From Candidatus Saccharimonadales bacterium (GTDB lineage Bacteria > Patescibacteriota > Saccharimonadia > Saccharimonadales > Saccharimonadaceae): 15,150 nt of DNA. The first letter of the stretch is position 1. Every line of letters starts with the position of its first letter. The notes under the pieces are model-generated. The model did no database searches and was not told where the DNA came from. It was given only the letters and a program-made list of their open reading frames with translations. The position numbers and the translations under genes were made by a program. The stretch lies in assembly GCA_030145955.1 (NCBI GenBank), contig JASLCR010000082.1, positions 1 through 15,150 of the forward strand, read 5' to 3'. Of this stretch, positions 1 through 6,464 are shown one piece after another.

Positions 1-50
1 ACTAGTAAATGTTAGTAATTTTGGTGTTTACGCCGGAAAACACAAATACC

Positions 51-79
51 ATCGTAATCGTTCCTGCATGGAGAGTCAA
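51..79 (-). promoter_or_regulatory. Possible sigma70-type promoter leaving the window leftwards
   Basis: On the minus strand TTGACT (74-79) is followed after 17 bp by TACGAT (51-56). The -35 matches consensus at 5 of 6 and the -10 at 4 of 6. It lies downstream of the CorA stop codon and would serve a gene beyond the left edge. Only a short open frame is visible downstream, so this is a candidate. No hairpin terminator is visible in 1-107. Confidence 0.3.
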
Positions 80-107
80 GCATATGCCATTTCTAGCAGG
101 GGTGGTT

Positions 108-1043
108 TTACTTAAAGTAGCCTCTTGCCTTTGCAATAAGGAATACCAAAGCAGTCAACATGATCGTTACGACAACAATCCCCGCGTATGCCCACGGTTC
201 TTTTTCAAACGGCAAAGTCACATTCATACCATACATGCCATACACAACGTTTGGCAGCGTAATGAGCACTGTCAGAATCGTCAGCGTCTTCATACGCTGA
301 TTGAGCTTGTTGTTTGCGATAGTACTGTAGGCATTGCGAATACTTGTTACCGATTGCGTATGTGATGTTATTGCCGCGAGCAGCTGCTGAATATGTAGCA
401 CGATATCGTCTAGTGCTTCAAAGTCTGTATCAATCAAAAAATCACGGGTATTGTCACGAAGACGCATGACCATTGTAAGTGTACTTTCGAGGTTCATTTT
501 GCACGCATTAAGATTGTCCTCGACGGTCACAAAGTGAATAAAATCATGATTGGTTACTTCATGTGTTTTAAGGCGATTTGCTGTATCGGTAATGCTCCGA
601 GCTGTGTGAGTAATCAGCTCTTCAAACTCAGCAATGCAACTTGCAATCACGCCAAGCAGCAATGCATGTGTATCACCTGTTGTCTTCGGAATGGTCGAAT
701 CCATCACTAGGTCTAGCGATATCGTCTCAGCCACTGAAATCGTAAAAAACTGATGGTCCTTCACAATACAAAGTAGTGGCAATGCCCCAACGCGTCCCGA
801 GCGGGCAAGGTGAGGAAGGCGTAAAAATATGTACGCCGCTTCATTAGAAAACTCAAGTCGCGGCAGCTCATCACGGTCGTGCACGTCGCGCAGAATATTC
901 TCATCAAGCTCATACTTCTTTACGAGTTCCACGAGCTCTGGTTTCTCTACTTTTGTAGCATTCACCCACACGCCACTTTTTAGTGACGGAGACGTTTCTT
1001 CAAATTGCTCACCCTCTGAGCGCTTAGCGTAATGCGCAATCAT
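108..1043 (-). CDS. corA: CorA-family divalent cation (Mg2+) transporter, first copy
   Basis: A 311-aa member of the 2-TM-GxN (CorA) family, which as a membrane pentamer conducts Mg2+ or related divalent ions into the cell. The long N-terminal part (about 1-250) is soluble and becomes helical toward the pore, as in CorA. TM1 is about 252-270 and ends in the signature YGMN (271-274). A short outer loop rich in Glu and Lys follows, then TM2 about 285-305 and a basic tail. The loop after GMN reads VTLPFEKEPW, not the classical FxxMPE, so ion preference is uncertain. The start has no Shine-Dalgarno; a TATACT box 8 bp upstream suggests a near-leaderless message. It lies 34 bp behind the signal peptidase gene on the same strand and could also be read through from it. 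A second, diverged copy lies at 5551-6462. Confidence 0.9.
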   Translation of the reverse strand: MIAHYAKRSEGEQFEETSPSLKSGVWVNATKVEKPELVELVKKYELDENILRDVHDRDELPRLEFSNEAAYIFLRLPHLARSGRVGALPLLCIVKDHQFFTISVAETISLDLVMDSTIPKTTGDTHALLLGVIASCIAEFEELITHTARSITDTANRLKTHEVTNHDFIHFVTVEDNLNACKMNLESTLTMVMRLRDNTRDFLIDTDFEALDDIVLHIQQLLAAITSHTQSVTSIRNAYSTIANNKLNQRMKTLTILTVLITLPNVVYGMYGMNVTLPFEKEPWAYAGIVVVTIMLTALVFLIAKARGYFK

Positions 1044-1051
1044 TCATAAGC

Positions 1052-1080
1052 AGTATACCGCGGAATTGTTATTATCGCTA
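1052..1080 (-). promoter_or_regulatory. Possible near-leaderless promoter of the first CorA gene
   Basis: TATACT (1052-1057, minus strand) lies 8 bp before the ATG at 1043. The hexamer 17 bp further upstream (1075-1080, TAGCGA) matches -35 poorly and overlaps the stop codon of the upstream gene. The -10 is good and no ribosome binding site is present, which fits a leaderless start, but the support is limited. Confidence 0.3.
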
Positions 1081-2577
1081 CAGTTTTGCGATAACTACCC
1101 CTATGATTTCTCTTGTTGCAATTGGTCCGTTGAATCGTGAGTCTATCGATGCCGGGCGGTTGTCACCACTCACAAATATCTCACTTGGCCCCAGTTGAAT
1201 ATCAATATTTTCTGTTTTTTCATCCGGCGTCATTTGCGTTTCCCAGGCGCTTCCCTTGTCGGGAGAAAAGCCTGTTGGATGACGCTCATTAAAGACTTTC
1301 AGCTCACCGTCTTTAATGACTACTCGTTCATTTGGAAGTGCAATCACACGCTTAATCAATGTAAGCCCCGTATTATCCTCTCCTGAAAGTACCGTATTGC
1401 CGAACGATGCTCTGACAATCACTACCTGGCCCCGTTCTGGCAAATATTCACGACCATTGAGCGCCGAAAGTGTTTTAGGGAACTTGTTAACAAGTACATT
1501 ATTTCCGGTAAAGTAGGTCTTCTCCATACTATGCCCGTCAACACTAATGATCTGCAACAAATAGCTGCTTACCAAAACAATCAAAACGCCTACACCCGCC
1601 AGCATACAGCCTGCCAGTGCCCCTAAGCGAACCCATTTCATAAAACGCTGCGCTTGCACAAAATACACTATACGCTCGATAGTATTCAGTTGACGCTCCT
1701 GAGCAAATCCATGATGAATCCGGTCGTTTTGGCGACGTTTAAATGCACGTGCGACAAGTAATAGTCCAAACGATACGACCAACGCAACACCCAACCAAAT
1801 TAGAAACGACAGTGCTTTAGGATATCGCTGCGCAGCCCTAAAGAGGAAGCTAGCGAAGTTAGTCTGAAATGTTATTGGTGATTTTGTCTCAATCACCGCC
1901 TGCTGTCCAGAGCTATATACGATAACGCGTGTTAGCGACTGCCCACCGTACTCAATATATCGCTCATCGAATGACCGAAGATCAGGAGTCGTATACGCAA
2001 GTACACCGTCGGTATAGTACCGTACCGTCTTTACCGTATCGCTTGCGATATCTTTAACAATCATCGCATGGAGCGAATCTTGATTGAGCAACGTGCCGAC
2101 TGGCCGTATGTAGGCTTTTTCACCCGCAATTGTAACGTAGCACTCATCAGTGGGCTGACAGGTTTCACGACTCTGCGGCACTAACATAACCGATGGGCGA
2201 TTAGCATCTGGCACTTTGGCAAGTGCTTGCGACGATAGCTGCAGAGTGTAGCTCTGCGACTCATCAACCCCTACGCTGCCAGCCTTTGTCCATTGATCAC
2301 CTGTAGCAGTAACCGTACTAACTTGGTCGCACATACCGTACTCTTGAGATAGCTTTTGGGTATATGCGGTAACCTTTGCCTTTTCTCCACGCTTGGCAAG
2401 CCGTATATACACATCATAGCTACCCTTCCCTACTTCAAGTACACCTGTGTACGACGGAAGGTTGGAGCAACCCGTATCAATAGTGAGTTTGTCGACGTCA
2501 GCATAAACGCTGCTTGCGATAAAGATACTGCAAGCAGCAATTGCAAGCAATAGTCCCCTGTAAAATACCCTATTCAT
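1078..2577 (-). CDS. lepB: Signal peptidase I with a large N-terminal extracytoplasmic domain
   Basis: A 499-aa protein whose last about 170 residues form a type I signal peptidase (peptidase family S26), which removes signal peptides from exported proteins. Catalytic Ser350 sits in GHSMEKT (348-354), the general base is Lys409 in TLIKR, and the conserved box GDNRPASIDSR is at 471-481. The oddity is the front: a signal peptide (1-26), an exported domain of about 225 residues with Cys37, Cys83, Cys140 and Cys146, a TM segment at about 256-276, a cytoplasmic linker rich in Arg and Lys, and a second TM at about 318-340 leading into the active site. Ordinary signal peptidases I are roughly 180-300 aa and lack such a domain. 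It follows the DHA2 exporter by 66 bp on the same strand. No clear Shine-Dalgarno precedes the ATG. The N-domain function is unknown; the protease call is firm. Confidence 0.9.
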   Translation of the reverse strand: MNRVFYRGLLLAIAACSIFIASSVYADVDKLTIDTGCSNLPSYTGVLEVGKGSYDVYIRLAKRGEKAKVTAYTQKLSQEYGMCDQVSTVTATGDQWTKAGSVGVDESQSYTLQLSSQALAKVPDANRPSVMLVPQSRETCQPTDECYVTIAGEKAYIRPVGTLLNQDSLHAMIVKDIASDTVKTVRYYTDGVLAYTTPDLRSFDERYIEYGGQSLTRVIVYSSGQQAVIETKSPITFQTNFASFLFRAAQRYPKALSFLIWLGVALVVSFGLLLVARAFKRRQNDRIHHGFAQERQLNTIERIVYFVQAQRFMKWVRLGALAGCMLAGVGVLIVLVSSYLLQIISVDGHSMEKTYFTGNNVLVNKFPKTLSALNGREYLPERGQVVIVRASFGNTVLSGEDNTGLTLIKRVIALPNERVVIKDGELKVFNERHPTGFSPDKGSAWETQMTPDEKTENIDIQLGPSEIFVSGDNRPASIDSRFNGPIATREIIGVVIAKL

Positions 2578-2580
2578 ATT

Positions 2581-2600
2581 CTAGGTATATTGTATCCTAG
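2581..2600 (-). promoter_or_regulatory. Candidate -10 box flanked by CTAGG/CCTAG inverted repeat
   Basis: TACAAT (2589-2594, minus strand) lies 11 bp before the signal peptidase ATG and is flanked by the arms CTAGG and CCTAG, giving a 20-bp inverted repeat with a 10-bp centre. No good -35 hexamer is visible at the expected distance. The arrangement looks like an operator over a weak promoter. The right part of the element also occurs in the abrB promoter. Confidence 0.35.
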
Positions 2601-2643
2601 AAGTAAACTATCTGGATATAATTTATGTGCGAATTGAGAAGGT

Positions 2644-4338
2644 CTACTCTACACCTGGTGCCGCATCTGGTTTTGCGGCATGAAGTGGTTTTTCCTTGAT
2701 GCTAAACACGAGGATTGCTGCACCAAGCATCAAAATCGTTGATGTCTGGAAGATACGCTGCAATGTGTTGCTAAACGCGTGAGTTACCTTGCTTGCAAAT
2801 TCATTCTGATTGCTCATGAACGTCTTTTCAGCTTGCTCTCTAGCTGGAGCTGGAAGATCTTTTGTGCCCTTCTTAAACTCATCAGTAATTTTCTGCTTAG
2901 TGTCAGGCATGTTCAGATTGAGGAGCGTGTTTGAATCATTAAGATCACCGATTTGCTTTGCTGCCGGACTGCTTGCAAGTGTCTTAACGTACGAATCGCT
3001 CTCAGTCATATTCGTGCCAATATGTGCTGTAATTCCTGAGGTAAGCAGTGCACCAAAGATTGCGATTCCAACTGTTGAGCCAAGGCTTCTAAATAGCTGG
3101 CTTGAGCTAGTGGCGACACCAATGTCATGCTGCTTGAACTCATTTTGTACTGCGAGGTTCATTACAGGCATCACCACACCAAGGCCAAGTCCAAGGATGA
3201 ACATAATCACCGCTTCGTAAATGTATTCACTTTCTGGTGTGAGTGTTGTGAGCAGTCCAATCATGATTGTCGCAATAACAATACCAACTTGCATGAAGAT
3301 CTTGTAACGACCAGTCTTTGAAATAATTCGGCCAGATGTGATTGAGCTTGTCATAAGACCAGCGATCATTGGCAGCAACATCAGCCCTGATTCAGTTGGT
3401 GTTGCACCAAATACTTGCTGGTTAAACTGTGTAAGGTAGAGGATTGCGCCCATAAATGCTGAACCAAACAGTGTGGCAATACCCATAATCAGCACGAAGT
3501 TACGGTTTTTGAAGAAACTGAGTGGCAAGATTGGCTCTTTAGCTCGTCGCTCCATCCATATAAACCCTGCGGTTGCGAGCGCCACAATACTGAACATTAC
3601 AACACGAAGTGTACCAAGTGACCAACCACTTGCATCAAGAAAGTCCTTAAAAATCATTTCAGTGTTGTCAACAGCAAGCACAAGCGTTGCGAGCGCTACA
3701 GTAAGCAGTGCGGCACCAGAATAGTCAATGCGCGGCTTCTTATCATGACGAAGCGGTGGACAATAGATAGCAATCAATATAAAGGCAACGATTGCTACAG
3801 GCACATTAATATAGAACGTCCAGCGCCAGTCAGTTGTAATACCAAAGAGGCCGTGACCATCTGTGAGCCAGCCGCCAAGCAGTGGGCCAACCACTGAGCT
3901 GAGGCCGAATACCGCCCCAAAGAGTCCCTGCCATCGGCCTCGCTCACGCGCTGCAAAAAGGTCACCAATAATCGTAAAGGCATTGGCCGTAATAATACCG
4001 CCACCAATACCCTGGACAGCGCGAGCAATAATTAATCCGTTTACATCGCCAGCCATACCGCTTGCAAGCGATCCAAGCGCAAACACACTGACACCAATAA
4101 GTAGCAGTAAACGACGTCCAAACAAGTCTGACAGTTTACCAGCGATTGGCACAGTAACAGTTGTTGTAAGAAGATATGCGGTGACGATCCAACTCAGTGA
4201 ATCAAACGCATGGAAATCTTCAACGATCTTCCCTAATGCTGTCGAGATAATCGTCTGATCAAGTGCAACCAAAAATAGGCTGGCCATAACTGACAGCATA
4301 ATAACTAACTTGCCACGAAGGCTAAGATGGTGATGCAT
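2644..4338 (-). CDS. DHA2-family (EmrB/QacA-like) 14-TM multidrug MFS exporter
   Basis: A 564-aa major facilitator of the drug:H+ antiporter-2 family, expected to pump toxic compounds out across the membrane using the proton gradient. TM1 carries the LDQT motif with Asp27 (family form LDxTIVNVALP). Motif A is at 67-77 (GKLSDLFGRR) between TM2 and TM3, and antiporter motif C is GLSSVVGPLLGG (145-156). Hydrophobic segments are consistent with 14 TMs. A long hydrophilic loop of about 90 residues before the last TM is usual for this family. The ATG is preceded by AAGGAA with a 6-nt gap. The gene starts 11 bp after the abrB stop, so the two very likely form an operon and the AbrB-like protein is the obvious candidate regulator. 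The substrate cannot be told from sequence. Confidence 0.92.
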   Translation of the reverse strand: MHHHLSLRGKLVIMLSVMASLFLVALDQTIISTALGKIVEDFHAFDSLSWIVTAYLLTTTVTVPIAGKLSDLFGRRLLLLIGVSVFALGSLASGMAGDVNGLIIARAVQGIGGGIITANAFTIIGDLFAARERGRWQGLFGAVFGLSSVVGPLLGGWLTDGHGLFGITTDWRWTFYINVPVAIVAFILIAIYCPPLRHDKKPRIDYSGAALLTVALATLVLAVDNTEMIFKDFLDASGWSLGTLRVVMFSIVALATAGFIWMERRAKEPILPLSFFKNRNFVLIMGIATLFGSAFMGAILYLTQFNQQVFGATPTESGLMLLPMIAGLMTSSITSGRIISKTGRYKIFMQVGIVIATIMIGLLTTLTPESEYIYEAVIMFILGLGLGVVMPVMNLAVQNEFKQHDIGVATSSSQLFRSLGSTVGIAIFGALLTSGITAHIGTNMTESDSYVKTLASSPAAKQIGDLNDSNTLLNLNMPDTKQKITDEFKKGTKDLPAPAREQAEKTFMSNQNEFASKVTHAFSNTLQRIFQTSTILMLGAAILVFSIKEKPLHAAKPDAAPGVE

Positions 4339-4349
4339 TCTATATTCCT

Positions 4350-4595
4350 TTATTTAGTGTTATTAATGAGTTCGCTTGCAGCTTCAGCGTCATTCGTTAA
4401 TTGTTCAATTAACATACGCAGCTGTTCTTCCTTTAGGCAGAAAAAGACCTTCTTCTCAGGTGACCCGGCAATATATAATTTGTCGCCCGGTGCGATACCC
4501 AGCTCTTCTCTGGCATCAGCAGGAATAACGATCTGGCCTTTTGTGCCAACAGTCGCTGTCCCATAGAGCTTTTTGCCATGAAGTTTGTTATGCAT
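4350..4595 (-). CDS. SpoVT/AbrB-type DNA-binding transcriptional regulator
   Basis: An 81-aa protein with an AbrB/MazE swapped-hairpin DNA-binding domain at about 12-55: GTATVGTKGQIVIP, then AREELGIAPGDKL. The rest is a short helix rich in Glu and Leu, probably for oligomerisation. Such proteins are either transition-state regulators or antitoxins. No toxin gene is adjacent; the next gene, 11 bp on, is a drug exporter, so local transcriptional control is more likely. An in-frame ATG 36 bp upstream (4631) exists, but it lies inside the -35 region. A consensus promoter ends 6 bp before the ATG at 4595, which makes that ATG the start of an essentially leaderless message. Nine-bp-spaced repeats over the promoter suggest autoregulation. 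Confidence 0.88.
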   Translation of the reverse strand: MHNKLHGKKLYGTATVGTKGQIVIPADAREELGIAPGDKLYIAGSPEKKVFFCLKEEQLRMLIEQLTNDAEAASELINNTK

Positions 4596-4601
4596 GTATT
4601 T

Positions 4602-4631
4602 ATTATATGCTAGGTATGAAAAGTATGTCAA
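4602..4631 (-). promoter_or_regulatory. Consensus promoter of abrB-exporter operon, leaderless
   Basis: On the minus strand a perfect TTGACA (4626-4631) and a perfect TATAAT (4602-4607) are separated by 18 bp. The ATG at 4595 begins 6 nt after the -10, so the transcript should start at or next to the start codon. This is the strongest promoter in the window. Confidence 0.85.
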
Positions 4632-4638
4632 GTATGTT
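4612..4638. repeat. Three direct repeats of period 9 over the abrB -35 region
   Basis: The plus strand reads AGGTATGAA, AAGTATGTC, AAGTATGTT in immediate succession, with the core GTATG at 4614, 4623 and 4632. A fourth, weaker copy (ATATG at 4605) reaches the -10. The array spans the spacer and -35 of the abrB promoter, the usual place for a repressor site. It is a likely operator for the AbrB-like protein, inferred from position only. Confidence 0.6.
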
Positions 4639-4724
4639 TTTGTCTAGTGTGATGCACAAGCAATATGCCACTATTTTTAATTCGTTGTTAATTCTAAAAC
4701 ATAAATCTACCCCAATAAACTTGC

Positions 4725-4738
4725 ATTATCCGGGTAAT
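4725..4738. promoter_or_regulatory. 14-bp imperfect palindrome upstream of LysM promoter
   Basis: ATTATCCGGGTAAT is a palindrome in six of its seven pair positions. It ends 4 bp before the putative -35 (4743) of the LysM-CHAP gene, about 47 bp before the likely transcription start. That is a typical activator position. No regulator for it is known. Confidence 0.4.
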
Positions 4739-4742
4739 ATGA

Positions 4743-4771
4743 TTGACTGCCCCACCCACAATCGATAGGAT
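4743..4771 (+). promoter_or_regulatory. Likely promoter of the LysM-CHAP gene
   Basis: TTGACT (4743-4748) and TAGGAT (4766-4771) are separated by 17 bp, which would give a 5' leader of about 90 nt before the ATG at 4870. An alternative -10 is TATAAA (4825-4830), but it lacks a good -35. Apart from this promoter, the flanking palindrome and the leader hairpin, nothing else is recognised between 4640 and 4860. Confidence 0.45.
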
Positions 4772-4783
4772 TGTCTTTGTGTT

Positions 4784-4808
4784 TTTTACACATCGCATAT
4801 GTGCAAAA
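4784..4808 (+). other. Stem-loop at the start of the LysM-CHAP leader
   Basis: TTTTACACAT and ATGTGCAAAA pair at nine of ten positions (one A-C mismatch) around a 5-nt loop CGCAT. If transcription starts near 4778, the hairpin sits at the very 5' end of the mRNA, where such stems can protect against decay. It has no T-run behind it, so it is not a terminator. It could instead be a protein site on DNA. Confidence 0.35.
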
Positions 4809-4869
4809 CTCACACACGCTTTCGTATAAATATCAGACGACCCTGCGAAGGCGGAACATAAGGAGGAAT

Positions 4870-5547
4870 ATGAAACGTCTATCACTACTGGTGGCGCTTG
4901 GCGCCATGAGTACACTTGTGCTCTTCGGAGCCGACTCGGCCTCGGCCAAAACAGAGGCAACAAACAAACCTAAAGAGGAAAAAGAAATTGTAATCACTGT
5001 CAAAGCAGGTGATACACTTTCGTCAATCGCCGATACGTACAAAACTACGTATACACGACTTTTTAACGCAAACAAGGACATCGTCAATCCAGACATGATT
5101 GATGTTGGTAATCGCCTACGCGTCCCAACCAATGAAGAGAAGCTCGAAGATCGCTTCTCAGCCTATGAAGCGCAAGCAGCAGCTACACCAGTTGCGGCAG
5201 CAACCTACACTACTCAGCAATACACTACGGCACCTGTAAATTCGAGCAGCTACTACGTTGGCAATGGCATGTGGTGCACAGACTATGTGCATAGCAAACG
5301 CCCAGATGTACGTATCTACGGTAATGCTGGTATGAGCTGGATGGGTGCTGCAGCAGCAGAAGGTAAGCAAACTGGCTCAACCCCACGTGCCGGTGCAGTA
5401 GCAGTCACTAACGGCCACGTTGCCTATGTTGAAAGTGTCAACAAAGATGGTAGCTACGTTGTCTCAGAAATGGGATGGAATTACCAAGCCGGCAACTATA
5501 ATAAGCGTACGGTTAGTCCTGGCACATTCGGCGGTTTTATTTACTAA
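4870..5547 (+). CDS. Secreted LysM-CHAP peptidoglycan hydrolase
   Basis: A 225-aa exported protein. A signal peptide (1-26, cut after SASA) is followed by one LysM peptidoglycan-binding module at about 40-86 (VKAGDTLSSIA ... DVGNRLRVP). Then comes an Ala/Thr-rich linker, and a CHAP amidase/endopeptidase domain at about 128-225. Candidate catalytic residues are Cys136 in MWCTDYV, His183 in NGHVAYVE and Glu200 in VVSEMGWN. It should cleave peptide cross-links or amide bonds in peptidoglycan, either its own during growth or division, or that of a host cell. The start is fixed by AGGAGG (4861-4866) just before the ATG; an upstream in-frame ATG at 4771 lies in the promoter and has no ribosome site. 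It is the only plus-strand gene, divergent from abrB and convergent with the second CorA with 3 bp between stop codons. Confidence 0.92.
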   Translation: MKRLSLLVALGAMSTLVLFGADSASAKTEATNKPKEEKEIVITVKAGDTLSSIADTYKTTYTRLFNANKDIVNPDMIDVGNRLRVPTNEEKLEDRFSAYEAQAAATPVAAATYTTQQYTTAPVNSSSYYVGNGMWCTDYVHSKRPDVRIYGNAGMSWMGAAAAEGKQTGSTPRAGAVAVTNGHVAYVESVNKDGSYVVSEMGWNYQAGNYNKRTVSPGTFGGFIY

Positions 5548-5550
5548 GCC

Positions 5551-6462
5551 CTAGCGCTTACGTAAAAAGTAGAAACTAAACACAAGCGCACACGCTACAC
5601 TCACCAAGACAATTCCCCAAAAGGCCCCATCACTCTGGCTAAACGGCACGGGTACATTCATGCCAAATAGACCAGCAAGCATTGTGGGAATTGTCAGAGC
5701 CAGTGTAATAACTGTGAGTAGTCGGATTGTCTCGTTTAATCTCGTATCCATTACCGCACGGTAACTATCGCGGACATTTGTAATGGTACGAAGCAAAGAT
5801 TTACATCGAGCGATCAGCTGCTCAAGATCGATCGAAAGATCCTCGACCATGTCTTTATCGTCCTCGCGTAGTCGAAGCAACTTTCCACTTAGTAGTTTTT
5901 CGACCGCGGTATTGGTAGGAATGATTGCATCAAGATAATCATTGAGCTTTCGCTCGTACTCCGACAATGTAGCAATATCTTTTGACTGGAGGTTTCTCAC
6001 GTCGCTAGTTGCTGCACGCATTTGTCGGTTAATTGTCGCAACCCGACGCTGGTACTGCACAATGATTGAATCAATCATGAGCATGAGCAGCGTCGTTTGC
6101 TGTTTAGTATCAGTCCGCGTTTTGTCAATAAATGGCTGCCATAAGCGGCCCAAACTATCTCTACTTACCGTAACTGTTACATCATTTCCAAGTGCAAAAA
6201 GAATTGGGGTTGTGAAATCATTGAACTCATCATCGGTATCAGGCAAGCGAGTAATAAAATACGTCCAGCCGTCTTCTAGCTCGACACGCGGCACCTCATG
6301 CGGATCAAGCGCATCTGCTAAAATGTCAGAATCAATGGCAAGTTCAATGAGAATTGCTTTTTCATCGTCAGTCGGCCGCTCAGATCGTACCCAACCAAAC
6401 TTTGCAAATTTACCGGCATCGGCAATCGTATTGTCTTCGCGCGAAGCAAGATACTGAAGCAT
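5551..6462 (-). CDS. corA: CorA-family divalent cation transporter, second copy
   Basis: A 303-aa 2-TM-GxN transporter related to the protein at 108-1043 but clearly diverged. The N-terminal about 245 residues are soluble and become a long charged helix. TM1 is about 248-265 and ends in FGMN (266-269), TM2 is about 281-299, and the tail is basic (LRKR). The loop after GMN is VPVPFSQSDGAF and is less charged than in the first copy. It starts 2 bp after the stop of the DUF916-like gene 6465-7463, with a weak TAGG ribosome site inside the end of that gene, so the two are almost certainly co-transcribed and perhaps translationally coupled. Why an ion transporter is tied to a surface-anchor gene is unclear. 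It converges on the LysM-CHAP gene with no room for a terminator. Confidence 0.9.
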   Translation of the reverse strand: MLQYLASREDNTIADAGKFAKFGWVRSERPTDDEKAILIELAIDSDILADALDPHEVPRVELEDGWTYFITRLPDTDDEFNDFTTPILFALGNDVTVTVSRDSLGRLWQPFIDKTRTDTKQQTTLLMLMIDSIIVQYQRRVATINRQMRAATSDVRNLQSKDIATLSEYERKLNDYLDAIIPTNTAVEKLLSGKLLRLREDDKDMVEDLSIDLEQLIARCKSLLRTITNVRDSYRAVMDTRLNETIRLLTVITLALTIPTMLAGLFGMNVPVPFSQSDGAFWGIVLVSVACALVFSFYFLRKR

Positions 6463-6464
6463 AG

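Noticed and set aside
9..365. 118-aa plus-strand open frame at the left edge
   Set aside because: It lies largely opposite the conserved C-terminal half of CorA and has no recognisable features.
4596..4631. Upstream ATG of the AbrB gene
   Set aside because: It falls in the -35 region of a perfect promoter, so it would not be in the message.
4677..4694. TTAATTC direct repeat with 11-bp period between abrB and LysM
   Set aside because: Two short AT-rich copies in AT-rich spacer DNA are likely by chance, and no promoter lies against them.
4771..4869. Upstream in-frame ATG of the LysM-CHAP gene
   Set aside because: It overlaps the putative -10, has no ribosome site, and would place 33 residues before a perfect signal peptide that has its own AGGAGG.
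5942..6457. 171-aa plus-strand open frame opposite CorA
   Set aside because: It is a Ser/Arg-rich shadow translation of a well-supported gene with no domain or ribosome site of its own. The same holds for other long plus-strand frames at 2810-3220, 3863-4258, 6688-7002 and 7770-8225.
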